Of a stretch of 64,000 bases of DNA, positions 7,613 through 16,101 are shown piece after piece. Under the pieces are notes generated by a model, which saw only the letters and a list, made by a program, of their open reading frames with translations, searched no databases and was not told the DNA's origin. Source of the DNA: Lentilactobacillus otakiensis DSM 19908 = JCM 15040 (GTDB lineage Bacteria > Bacillota > Bacilli > Lactobacillales > Lactobacillaceae); assembly GCF_001434145.1 (NCBI RefSeq), contig NZ_AZED01000020.1:1545-65544 (forward strand). Reading direction: 5' to 3'. The position numbers and the translations under genes are program-made. Positions within the stretch are counted from its first letter, which is position 1, and each line of letters opens with the position of its first letter.

Positions 7613-8922
7613 AAAAAAGTGATCCGCAGCAAAAACAGCAGTTAAGCCTTTTCCTGAAAGAATTGGTGGGGTTCGCGCTGCTGTTTGCTGTACTTGGCTT
7701 AGTTGTTTTCTTCTTCTTTCATCAATCAATTTATAAAAATATTGACCAGGGCCTGGTCACTCAGAAGCAAAATGTGCTCAGTAATCGCAAAGCACCTCAA
7801 TTCCGGACCGGTGGCAATAATGGGCAAACACCTGTCCCAGCGAAGCCAAATAATGGTGATACGCCATTTCGAACAAACATCCTGGTGTTCAACAAGAAGG
7901 GTCAAATTATCAATGCCCAGATGCTTGGAAACCGGATTTATAATTTATTTATCAATACGGAATTAGAGAAGTCTGAAGTTAACAAGGTTCGTGAAGTTAC
8001 CCTGATGTCAACTGACAATACACTGCATTATTTCCGGACCCTGTTGATTAAGGTGCCTAAGTCGAATTCCAACCCAATTTATGCGGGTAATTACGTTTTA
8101 ATTCTGGAAAATATTGACACTGACTTGATGGCGGTTAACAGTTTTAAGCGCTCGCTGCTGATTACGCTGTTCTTCTTCTGGATCGTCGCGATTGCGATTG
8201 CTTATTTCCTATCACGATCCAGCATGCGGCCAATTATGCAAGCCTGGAAACGGCAGCGACAGTTTAGTGCCAACGCTGCTCACGAATTGCGGACGCCATT
8301 GACAGTGATTCAAAATCAAATGGAATATATGCTTACCAAACCCAAAACCAAGGTCATTGATCAGGTTGATCCAATTTCGACTTCCCTAGATGAAGTTCGG
8401 CATTTACAGACATTAACTAATCGACTATTAATGCTGGCACGATCGGATTCCGGAACGATTGAGATTAACAAACAGGAAGTTGATCTCAAACCGTGGTTTA
8501 GTCAAATTCTTAAACCATATGATGATATTGCTGCCAGCCAGCACAAGTCTATGGTGACGGTGCTTAAGGCCGTTGGTAAAGGTCATTTGGATAAGGACTT
8601 AATCCGACAACTGCTGATTATTTTATTGGATAATGCGATCAAATACACGCCGGCTGGCGGAACTGTAACGGTGGTCACATCGCTTAATCGTGACCGGTTA
8701 ACGATTGAGGTTCGAGACACTGGAACCGGAATTTCCGACGCGGATAAGAAACGGATCTTTGAACGATTCTACCGTTCGGATAAATCACGGAACTCTAAAA
8801 CCGGTGGTAACGGACTTGGCTTAGCGATTGCCAAATGGATTGTCCAGCAACATGCTGGGACGATCACCGTGAAGGATAACCACCCTAAAGGGACGGTGTT
8901 TGATGTGATGTTTAAACTATAG
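7609..8922 (+). CDS. membrane sensor histidine kinase
   Basis: 437 residues. TM1 is at about 15-40, then an extracellular sensor region of about 140 residues, and TM2 at about 183-203. The HisKA domain follows with NAAHELRTPL (His225), then HATPase: DNAIKYTPAGG (N box), RDTGTGISDADKKRIFERFY (G1/F box) and GGNGLGLAIAKWIV (G2 box). No clear HAMP domain lies between TM2 and the H box, only a short RPIMQAWKRQR linker. The TTG start overlaps the regulator's stop and has GGAGG 7 nt upstream. Its stop codon TAG is shared with the first bases of repeat copy A. Confidence 0.92.
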   Translation: MKKSDPQQKQQLSLFLKELVGFALLFAVLGLVVFFFFHQSIYKNIDQGLVTQKQNVLSNRKAPQFRTGGNNGQTPVPAKPNNGDTPFRTNILVFNKKGQIINAQMLGNRIYNLFINTELEKSEVNKVREVTLMSTDNTLHYFRTLLIKVPKSNSNPIYAGNYVLILENIDTDLMAVNSFKRSLLITLFFFWIVAIAIAYFLSRSSMRPIMQAWKRQRQFSANAAHELRTPLTVIQNQMEYMLTKPKTKVIDQVDPISTSLDEVRHLQTLTNRLLMLARSDSGTIEINKQEVDLKPWFSQILKPYDDIAASQHKSMVTVLKAVGKGHLDKDLIRQLLIILLDNAIKYTPAGGTVTVVTSLNRDRLTIEVRDTGTGISDADKKRIFERFYRSDKSRNSKTGGNGLGLAIAKWIVQQHAGTITVKDNHPKGTVFDVMFKL

Positions 8923-9013
8923 AGTGTGACGAGACCCGGGGTCAGGGTCATCACCAGGTAGGCTAGGCAGGCATTCAGCCGGCCGTCGAAACACGTTTCT
9001 GCCAAATAACAGA
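8921..9013 (+). repeat. composite intergenic repeat, copy A
   Basis: It starts with TAGAGTGTGACGAG, whose TAG is the kinase stop codon, and ends with ACGTTTCTGCCAAATAACAG. The middle holds GTAGGCTAGGCAGGC and CAGCCGGCCGTCG, repeated almost exactly in copy B (41777-41810). The ends match copy C (35146-35198). The inner sequence can fold as GACC/GGTC and GGC/GCC hairpins. No ORF. Confidence 0.8.
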
Positions 9014-9023
9014 GAAGCATCAA

Positions 9024-9075
9024 AAAAGACAAGCACTAATTTTCACATATTTGTGAAAGTCAGTGCTTGTCTTTT
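9024..9075. terminator. bidirectional terminator between kinase and gshA
   Basis: Stem AAAAGACAAGCACT with AGTGCTTGTCTTTT, extended inward by TTTCACA/TGTGAAA around loop TATT. A and T runs lie at both ends, so it can stop the plus-strand kinase transcript and the minus-strand gshA transcript. Confidence 0.85.
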
Positions 9076-9090
9076 CGATTTTTCCAAAAT

Positions 9091-10623
9091 TTAATGATTA
9101 TCTTGTTCGGCAGCCTTCTTAATCCCTGGGAACAAATCATATAAGTACTCAAGTGGTTCCACTTTGCCGACCTTATCCGTGTAAACAACTTGGGTGACAT
9201 TGTCATAAGTCAGTGTGATCAATGATTCGCCATCTTCATCCTTGACGACGTAATAACGAATTCCCAGTTGGATTGCATGAAAAATTAGTCGTTGCGCATC
9301 AAAAGAAATATTACCCATTGACGGTAAGAGGGTGGGGGCACCTAATCGCTGAGCACGCCAACGCTTGGCAACTGTTGTTCCAAAATCCATCAGGCTATTA
9401 TTCTTGATGTGTTTCAGCAGCATGGCTGATGCCGTGAGCTCAGGGTGTGAAACCACTTCGCTAAAGTCATCAAGTGCTTGGAGCTGCTCAGAATGGGCGT
9501 GAAGCGATTTGGCCATTTGAATGAGTTCATCAAAGATTTTGATGCCTTCAGTCATTTTAAATGTGGGTTGATCTGGATTTTCGAGTGCAACTTGATTATT
9601 CTCAGCGAAGGACTTTTTTAAATCATCTGCAATATTTTCATGATCAATTGGTGTGACCAGAAGATACATCAAGAAGAACTTCAGGAAGTACATCGCGTGG
9701 CGGCTGATACCGTTAGGGGTGAATGGCGTATTGTCGAGTACCCGAAATTCCAAGTAGGAAATTCCTTTGGTCCGATAATCTTTGATTTCTTCTTGGCCAC
9801 GTAACCGCACCGGTCCATAAAACTCAGCTTTTGAGTAGAGCTGGTGATGATCAACGGCGTAGTTGAGGCCATCGATGTAGTGATCCAGACTCGTATAAAG
9901 AGTGGTGTCGACATGGTCTTCGGGCTCATTGACATAACCGTAAATGCTGTTTCGAAGACTTCTAACCGGATGGGTCACCTGTTTGGCATCTTCAGCTGAT
10001 AAGAATCCTTTTTCAGCAATTGGGCTGGCACCAAATAGATAAGTTAACAGCCAACGATGAAGAACAAAATTTTGAGCTAATTGAAAGTATAATGCATTTT
10101 TGAAAGCCACCAACGTTTTGAATTGATCCTGGTAGTGAACATAGAGTCGGTTAATGACGGGTTCAGGGATGCTGAAGTTGACGTGGACGCCAGTGATGAT
10201 TTTTCTGGCAACACCGTATTTTTCGGTCAAATAATCACGATACTTGGCATATGCCGGCCGACCAAAATGGTTCTTTATGAAGTTGACATCTTCATCATCC
10301 AGTGCGGGCGGCATGCTGAGCGGCCAGAATGATTCTGACTTGTCGATCGAACGATACAAGACAGTCTGCAGCGTATCCAGTTGATCCAGGACCCCGCCAA
10401 TATTTGGATTGGGATCCGTGATAATTTCATTCATTGATTCTGAAAAATCTGATTGCAAGTATGGATGATAACGTCTGGAACCCAAATTAGTTGGGTACGG
10501 TTGACGGATTAGTTTGCCGTGATTATCAATCCGATGTTCCTCAATTTCAATACCAATTAAGCTATGATACAGCTGCTCTGCCACGTGTTCTTCTTGGATG
10601 TACTTTAGTAAGTTTTTCAGCAT
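9091..10623 (-). CDS. gshA: glutamate-cysteine ligase
   Basis: 510 residues, similar to the gamma-glutamylcysteine synthetase module of Gram-positive GshA/GshF. Visible are LIGIEIEEHRID near the N-terminus (the Glu-rich ATP/metal strand), YPTNLGSRRYHPYLQSDFSE, and LEFRVLDNTPFTPNGIS toward the middle. It ligates glutamate and cysteine with ATP. The length matches the ligase module alone; the ATP-grasp glutathione synthetase half of GshF (about 750 residues total) is absent, so the product would be gamma-glutamylcysteine unless gshB lies elsewhere. ATG start. Convergent with the two-component operon and divergent from coiA. It belongs to the block that separates mecA from coiA. Confidence 0.85.
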   Translation of the reverse strand: MLKNLLKYIQEEHVAEQLYHSLIGIEIEEHRIDNHGKLIRQPYPTNLGSRRYHPYLQSDFSESMNEIITDPNPNIGGVLDQLDTLQTVLYRSIDKSESFWPLSMPPALDDEDVNFIKNHFGRPAYAKYRDYLTEKYGVARKIITGVHVNFSIPEPVINRLYVHYQDQFKTLVAFKNALYFQLAQNFVLHRWLLTYLFGASPIAEKGFLSAEDAKQVTHPVRSLRNSIYGYVNEPEDHVDTTLYTSLDHYIDGLNYAVDHHQLYSKAEFYGPVRLRGQEEIKDYRTKGISYLEFRVLDNTPFTPNGISRHAMYFLKFFLMYLLVTPIDHENIADDLKKSFAENNQVALENPDQPTFKMTEGIKIFDELIQMAKSLHAHSEQLQALDDFSEVVSHPELTASAMLLKHIKNNSLMDFGTTVAKRWRAQRLGAPTLLPSMGNISFDAQRLIFHAIQLGIRYYVVKDEDGESLITLTYDNVTQVVYTDKVGKVEPLEYLYDLFPGIKKAAEQDNH

Positions 10624-10778
10624 GTTAAACCCCCAGCCGGAATGATTTACTCATAATTATAAACAAATATCAGCAGAATGGTAGTAATACCGACGTTCTG
10701 GTCAAAACGTAAGGATATTTTTAACTTCTGGGAAATAATTTACCTTTTTTCCGTAATTAACAGACAGAAGGTGATGAA

Positions 10779-11918
10779 ATGCTGATAGCAATGAAAGATA
10801 ACCAATTAATTAATGCAGCTGAATTGAAGAAAGTTCAAATTTCTAAGTACGATTTAACCTGCCCATGCTGCCATGAGCTGGTTATTTTTAAGCATGGACA
10901 ATACCGAATTCCCCATTTTAGCCATAAAACCAATGCAATTTGCAGCAGTTTCAGTGAGAATGAAAGTCAGGCTCACTTGGAAGGTAAGCTGGCTTTTAAA
11001 CACGGACTTGAAGCAATGGGGCAGGTAGCGGTTTTAGAATATAATCTGCCTGAAATTCAGCAGCGGGCCGATGTTTATTTGCCTAACCAAAATTTGATTC
11101 TTGAGTACCAATGCAGTCCAATCTCATTTGCCGAAATGTCCCGAAGAACGACGAATTACAAACAACTTGGCATTGATGTTTTGTGGATTCTCGGAGATCG
11201 TCATTTAACTGCTGCCAAACGATTAGACGGGGTTGCCAAATTTGCTCGGTTTGAGGCGAAACTTGGATTTTACATCATTTATTATTCGGCAAAAAATCAG
11301 CAGTTTCGGATTGACTTTCAAATACGGGAGATCGCCGGGAAGCTAACCAGTAGCGTCAGACTCTTTGAAACCTTGAGTGAGCTGCAAAGGTTTGTGGGAC
11401 AGCCCCCACGGCAAACTTCAAACTGTTCCAACCAACGGGCAAAGGTGTTACTTCTCAATCAACTCAAGCGGATTCAACGAAGTATCGTTATGAAAAATAC
11501 GACTTATCTCGACATGGTAACCGCCTGCTACCAACAAGGAAAAGTTTTTGTCGGCTGCCCAATCGTTTGTCATGGCAAGAGTGGGGAAGGACTGCCGATT
11601 TTTCGGAGGTCGGCTTTATGTTGGCGAGTGTGGATTGTCTTGCAGCTCTTCTCAGGCGGGTCTGGGGAAGTATCCAATCAACAACTAAATCAACTTTTTA
11701 AGCAGTCGGTGCAGCTCTTTGGTCAGCAATTTGCGCAAGTGGATGATTATGTGCGCTTCTTTCAAATGGAATTCACTAGTTTTATCTTTAGTCTGCGGGC
11801 AACCGGCTACTTGCGACATACAATTTCCGGCGTTCAAATCATCAAACAGCCAATTTGGTTTGCCAGTTATGATCAAAAAAGACAATATATCATGACTGCC
11901 AAGCCCGTGGTGTGCTAA
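10779..11918 (+). CDS. coiA: CoiA-family competence/nuclease protein
   Basis: 379 residues. The N-terminus has the CoiA pattern: a TCPCCHELVIFKHG zinc-ribbon-like motif, then RIPHFSHK and a His-containing segment. A restriction-endonuclease-like core follows, with RADVYLPNQNLILEYQCS giving the D-x(n)-E-x-Q catalytic line (about 108-125). In streptococci CoiA promotes recombination during transformation; in non-competent species its role is unclear. The assigned ATG has an AAGGTG site 8 nt away; an ATG (MKDNQ) five codons in is possible. Coupled in the usual firmicute order to pepF, 34 bases later. Confidence 0.85.
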   Translation: MLIAMKDNQLINAAELKKVQISKYDLTCPCCHELVIFKHGQYRIPHFSHKTNAICSSFSENESQAHLEGKLAFKHGLEAMGQVAVLEYNLPEIQQRADVYLPNQNLILEYQCSPISFAEMSRRTTNYKQLGIDVLWILGDRHLTAAKRLDGVAKFARFEAKLGFYIIYYSAKNQQFRIDFQIREIAGKLTSSVRLFETLSELQRFVGQPPRQTSNCSNQRAKVLLLNQLKRIQRSIVMKNTTYLDMVTACYQQGKVFVGCPIVCHGKSGEGLPIFRRSALCWRVWIVLQLFSGGSGEVSNQQLNQLFKQSVQLFGQQFAQVDDYVRFFQMEFTSFIFSLRATGYLRHTISGVQIIKQPIWFASYDQKRQYIMTAKPVVC

Positions 11919-11952
11919 CCTATTATTAACTAAGGATTTGAAGGAGGACGTT

Positions 11953-13764
11953 ATGTCGAAAACACAAGAATTGCCTCTTAGAAAAGAAGTGCCAGAAGAA
12001 TTAACTTGGGACCTCACGACAATATATTCTTCAGATGAAGGATTTGAAGCCGATTTTGCTGAAGTTCAGGCTGGGTCAAAAAAGTTTGCCAAGTTGGCCG
12101 GAACGATTGAAAAGGATGCTCAATCTCTTTTAACCGCAACGGAAAGCTTGATGAATTTGAGCCGTAAGTTGGAAAAAGCCTATGTTTATTCTCAACTCAA
12201 GAACGACCAGGATACCAGCGAAGACAAATACCAAGCGATGTATTCCCGTTCGGAGTCACTAGCCGCTCGGTTTGGAGCCGCCACAGCTTGGTTTGAACCT
12301 GAACTATTAAAGATTTCCGATGCTAAAATGACCCAGTTTTATCAGGATGAACCCAAGTTGGCTGAATACAAACGTTTTTTTGATCAAACATTCGAACGCC
12401 GAGATCATATCTTGAGCAACGATGTCGAAGAAGTGCTGGCAGGTGCGGGAGACATCTTCTCATCTGGTGAGAAGACCTTTGGCATTTTAGATAATACTGA
12501 CCTGTCATTCCCAGTGGTCACCGATGAAAATGGCAACAAAGTGAAACTGTCACAGGGTGTTTATGGTATTTTGCTTGAATCCACTAATCAAAGTGTCCGC
12601 AAAGAAGCGTTTGAAAAATTGTATCAAGTCTACAATCAGTTCCAACACACACTCGCATCCACTTTGACAACCAATGTTAAGAATCATAATTTTAAGGCAA
12701 ACATCCGGCATTACGATAACGCCTTAGAGGCTGCTCTGGCCGCCAACGAAGTTCCAACTGATGTTTACAATAATCTGATCCAAGTGGTTAATGAACATCT
12801 GGACTTGTTGCACCGATACGTTGCATTGCGAAAGAAAATTTTAGGCCTCGATGAACTTCATATGTATGATATGTATACTTCACTGGTTGGCAAGAATTCA
12901 CCCCAATATACCTTTGAACAGTCCAAGAAAATTGCTTTGGAGGCTTTACAAGTGATGGGTCCTGACTATGTCAGCCATGTGAAGGAAGAATTTAACGGTC
13001 GCTGGATTGATGTTGTTGAGAATCAATTCAAGCGCAGCGGCGGTTATTCATCAGGCACTTATGACACCAATCCATACATCTTACTGAATTGGAAAGATAA
13101 CCTGGATAATCTGTACACATTGATCCATGAAACCGGGCATAGTATGCATAGCTATTACTCTCATCACAATCAGCCATATCAATACGGGGATTACTCAATT
13201 TTTGTGGCCGAAATCGCTTCGACAACCAATGAAAATATTTTGACTGATTATCTTTTGAATAAGTTCAAAGATGATGATGAGATGAAGAAGTTTATTTTGA
13301 ATTACTATCTTGATGGCTTCAAAGGAACTGTTTTCCGTCAGACTCAGTTTGCTGAGTTTGAGCAGTATATTCATGAACAAGACGCTAAGGGACAGCCGTT
13401 GACTGCTAACTTCATGGACAATTATTATCGAGACTTGAACAAGAAATATTATGGGGATGCGGTTATTTCAGATCCACAGATTGGTCTTGAGTGGTCCAGA
13501 ATTCCACATTTCTATTACAATTTCTATGTTTACCAATATTCAACCGGCTTTGCTGCAGCTTCAACTTTGGCTGACGGCATTGTCAATGGTGATCAGTCCA
13601 ATGTTGACAAATATCTGAATTACTTAAAATCTGGTAGTTCAGATACACCAACTAACATTATGAAAAAGGCTGGGGTTGACATGACTAAACCAGAGTATCT
13701 TGAAAAGGCGTTCCAGATTTTTGAAGAACGACTAGATGAGTTTGAGCGTTTGTATAACAAATAA
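11953..13764 (+). CDS. pepF: oligoendopeptidase F
   Basis: 603 residues, the usual M3B family size. The zinc site is HETGH (His392-Glu393-x-x-His396) inside LIHETGHSMHSYYS, with the third ligand Glu in the downstream EIASTTNENIL segment. It is a cytoplasmic metallopeptidase cutting peptides of roughly 7-17 residues, used in lactic acid bacteria for peptide nitrogen and protein turnover. The frame is open further upstream from a TTG at 11938, but AAGGAGGAC lies after that codon and correctly before the ATG at 11953. Strong terminator at 13768. Confidence 0.94.
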   Translation: MSKTQELPLRKEVPEELTWDLTTIYSSDEGFEADFAEVQAGSKKFAKLAGTIEKDAQSLLTATESLMNLSRKLEKAYVYSQLKNDQDTSEDKYQAMYSRSESLAARFGAATAWFEPELLKISDAKMTQFYQDEPKLAEYKRFFDQTFERRDHILSNDVEEVLAGAGDIFSSGEKTFGILDNTDLSFPVVTDENGNKVKLSQGVYGILLESTNQSVRKEAFEKLYQVYNQFQHTLASTLTTNVKNHNFKANIRHYDNALEAALAANEVPTDVYNNLIQVVNEHLDLLHRYVALRKKILGLDELHMYDMYTSLVGKNSPQYTFEQSKKIALEALQVMGPDYVSHVKEEFNGRWIDVVENQFKRSGGYSSGTYDTNPYILLNWKDNLDNLYTLIHETGHSMHSYYSHHNQPYQYGDYSIFVAEIASTTNENILTDYLLNKFKDDDEMKKFILNYYLDGFKGTVFRQTQFAEFEQYIHEQDAKGQPLTANFMDNYYRDLNKKYYGDAVISDPQIGLEWSRIPHFYYNFYVYQYSTGFAAASTLADGIVNGDQSNVDKYLNYLKSGSSDTPTNIMKKAGVDMTKPEYLEKAFQIFEERLDEFERLYNK

Positions 13765-13767
13765 GAT

Positions 13768-13810
13768 AAAAATACAGGTGCCTGGGAATTTCCCAAACAC
13801 CTGTATTTTT
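13768..13810. terminator. bidirectional terminator between pepF and spxH
   Basis: Stem AAAAATACAGGTG with CACCTGTATTTTT, plus inner TGGGAA/TTCCCA. A-run and T-run flank it, so it serves both convergent genes. Confidence 0.9.
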
Positions 13811-13822
13811 GAATTGCTTAAA

Positions 13823-14443
13823 TTAGTTAAAGCGTAAGTTTGGTTTTGGATACGGAACGGTCGATGGCTTCTTACTGGCTTGCTCAAAGTGAGCGGCAGA
13901 ACCGAGACTCTTGGCACAAAAGCCAAACAATGAATTATAATCAAAGTCTTTAATGCGAATGCCACTGTCTTCAACATCTGAGTTAAACAGGACAGTCGTT
14001 GATGGATTGGTCACATCCATCTCATGGACCACTCGCTGATCGCAACGAAACATTTTTTCTGCGAGATCGGAACGACGATCTTCTTTGAACATCTCCACGT
14101 CCAACCCGTTTCTTTCAGCGAGCTTGTAAACTAACGCATCTGAGTATGGTTCGGAATTAATTAAAAGCTCTTTTTGTAGATCCATCAAGAAATGTCGGCC
14201 AAATTTTTTACCTTGGAATGAAGCTGCCTTGAAATCGAGAATTGTATCGTAAGGCAGATTGTGATCGAGATGACTGAGTTCCTTGTTCATTGAAAAGTCG
14301 TGCAAAATTTTGATGTTCAGCATCGAAACAAATCTGACACTGATCTGTTTGTTCAATTTTTGTGAAATCCGTTCAATCGTTTTTTCGGCGTCATAACAAT
14401 GTCGATTAAGTGGATCAACGAATAAATAAATCTCAAGTACCAT
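13823..14443 (-). CDS. spxH: SpxH/YjbH-type DsbA-family adaptor
   Basis: 206 residues of the thioredoxin-like DsbA/FrnE fold; it opens VLEIYLFVDPLNRHCYDAEK. In Bacillus YjbH binds Spx and presents it to ClpXP. The usual Cys-x-x-Cys is reduced here to N-R-H-C, leaving one cysteine, so it is unlikely to be an oxidoreductase and more likely acts by binding. A second Cys is in MFRCDQRVV. An upstream in-frame ATG would add 58 residues of hydrophobic sequence, but GGAGGGG directly before ATG at 14443 sets the start. Convergent with pepF and divergent from relQ, matching the Bacillus yjb neighbourhood. Confidence 0.85.
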   Translation of the reverse strand: MVLEIYLFVDPLNRHCYDAEKTIERISQKLNKQISVRFVSMLNIKILHDFSMNKELSHLDHNLPYDTILDFKAASFQGKKFGRHFLMDLQKELLINSEPYSDALVYKLAERNGLDVEMFKEDRRSDLAEKMFRCDQRVVHEMDVTNPSTTVLFNSDVEDSGIRIKDFDYNSLFGFCAKSLGSAAHFEQASKKPSTVPYPKPNLRFN

Positions 14444-14558
14444 TATTGCCCCTCCATGTGTAACCGACAACAAAATTAATATACTAATTATTTTCTTCAT
14501 TAAGAATAACAAATTTTCACACAAAAACAACAATTTTGCTTGAAGTGTGCATGATTCA

Positions 14559-14587
14559 TTGGGAAAGATTGATGAATATGGTAAAAT
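14559..14587 (+). promoter_or_regulatory. relQ operon promoter
   Basis: TTGGGA (14559-14564), 17-bp spacer, TAAAAT (14582-14587). It lies about 70 nt before the relQ start and drives relQ-nadK-rluD. The 5' leader contains a short GCGC/GCGC hairpin. Confidence 0.6.
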
Positions 14588-14657
14588 TAAGTCTGATTGA
14601 ATTTTATCTTGAAGCAATAGCGCGTTCGTTTGAGCGCAACAGATTGGAAGTGTTAGC

Positions 14658-15308
14658 TTGGTTGAGAATTGGGATGACTTTTTAGTTCCTTACAAACAAG
14701 CTGTTGATGAATTAAAAGTAAAACTGCGTGGCATTCGATCACAGTTTTTAAAAATTGATGGTCGCAGTCCAATCGAGTTTGTGACCGGTCGGGTCAAACC
14801 CGTTGACAGTATTAAAGAAAAAATGGTTAGAAGACACATTTCCGAAGACCGTCTTGAAGAAGACATGGAAGATATTGCCGGTCTCAGGATTATGTGTCAA
14901 TTTGTGGAAGACATTTATCAGGTCGTTGACTTGTTACGCAAACGAACTGACATCAATATCCTTGAAGAACGGGATTACGTTCATAACAAGAAGCCGAGTG
15001 GATATCGATCATATCATATTATCTTTGAATATCCGGTTCAGATGCTTGATGGCGAAAAAGTCATTTTAGCAGAGATTCAGGTGAGAACCTTGGCAATGAA
15101 TTTCTGGGCCACGGTTGAACACTCTTTGAATTATAAGTATCAAGGTGAATTCCCTGATGATTTAAAAGGTCGATTGGAACGGTCTGCGGAAGCAGCTTTC
15201 CATTTGGACGAAGAAATGTCGGAAATTCGCGACGAACTTCAAGAAACCAAAAAACACGGTCCAGACAAAGATGTAAGGAAGTCGTCTGATGAAAATAGCC
15301 ATCTATAG
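14658..15308 (+). CDS. relQ: small alarmone synthetase RelQ
   Basis: 216 residues: a stand-alone (p)ppGpp synthetase with no hydrolase or ACT domain. Visible are the RelA/SpoT synthetase motifs EDIAGLRIMCQF, KPSGYRSYHIIFEYP and ILAEIQVRTLAMNFWATVEHSLNYKY. The C-terminal helix (DEEMSEIRDELQETKK) fits the tetramerising RelQ/YjbM tail rather than RelP. It makes ppGpp or pppGpp from ATP and GDP/GTP. TTG start with GGAAGTG upstream. It overlaps nadK by 20 bases, so the two are translationally coupled. Confidence 0.92.
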   Translation: MVENWDDFLVPYKQAVDELKVKLRGIRSQFLKIDGRSPIEFVTGRVKPVDSIKEKMVRRHISEDRLEEDMEDIAGLRIMCQFVEDIYQVVDLLRKRTDINILEERDYVHNKKPSGYRSYHIIFEYPVQMLDGEKVILAEIQVRTLAMNFWATVEHSLNYKYQGEFPDDLKGRLERSAEAAFHLDEEMSEIRDELQETKKHGPDKDVRKSSDENSHL

Positions 15309-16101
15309 TAATCTTGGCGAGTCGTCGAATATTGTCGCAACTTCTCTCAAGAAAAAAATTAAAGAATCACCTGACTTAAGCATCGATGGGCTGAATCCGG
15401 AAATTGTGATTTCTGTCGGAGGCGACGGGACCCTTCTGTCCGCATTTCATCACTATCAAGATATTAGCGACAGAATTCGGCTGGTTGGTATTCATACCGG
15501 TCATTTGGGATTTTACACCGATTGGCGGGATTATGAAGTTTCCGAGCTGGTAGATAGTTTGGAACATGATGATCGACAGAGTGTCACTTACCCACTGCTG
15601 GATATTCGCGTCAACTATGTCAGTGGCGGACCGTCAGATTATGGGCTGGCGTTGAATGAGTCGACCCTTAAACAGATCAGTGGCTCAATGGTTGCAGATG
15701 TCTACATCAAAGATACCTTGTTTGAAAGCTTCCGGGGTGATGGACTTTGCGTTTCCACTCCAAGTGGCTCAACTGCTTATAACAAATCAGTCGGTGGTGC
15801 AATCATCAATCCAACACTAAACGCCATTCAAATGGCGGAGATTTCCTCAATTAACAACCGGGTGTTCAGAACTTTGGGCTCACCGCTGATTATTTCTCCT
15901 GACGAATGGGTCAAGATCGTCCCGAAGAGTTCCAATCGGACAATTCTCACGTGTGATCATCAGATTATCTCCAACCAGGCCGTTGAGTCGGTGGAGTACC
16001 GAATTTCCAAACGACGGATTGCTTTTGCCCAATATCGGCATACCCAGTTCTGGCGTCGAGTAAGCAACTCCTTTATTGGCAAGGTTAATTTAGATGACTG
16101 A
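15289..16101 (+). CDS. nadK: NAD kinase
   Basis: 270 residues. GGDGT with catalytic Asp46 is in VISVGGDGTLLSAFH, the second motif is LNESTLK (NE pair), and STPSGSTAYNKS precedes the C-terminal beta domain. It phosphorylates NAD to NADP in the cytoplasm. ATG with AAGGAAG upstream, inside the end of relQ; its own end overlaps the pseudouridine synthase gene by 8 bases. Confidence 0.94.
   Translation: MKIAIYSNLGESSNIVATSLKKKIKESPDLSIDGLNPEIVISVGGDGTLLSAFHHYQDISDRIRLVGIHTGHLGFYTDWRDYEVSELVDSLEHDDRQSVTYPLLDIRVNYVSGGPSDYGLALNESTLKQISGSMVADVYIKDTLFESFRGDGLCVSTPSGSTAYNKSVGGAIINPTLNAIQMAEISSINNRVFRTLGSPLIISPDEWVKIVPKSSNRTILTCDHQIISNQAVESVEYRISKRRIAFAQYRHTQFWRRVSNSFIGKVNLDD

Noticed and set aside
8921-9013. 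Repeat copies as insertion-sequence ends
   Set aside because: No transposase frame, no terminal inverted repeats shared by both ends and no target duplications visible.
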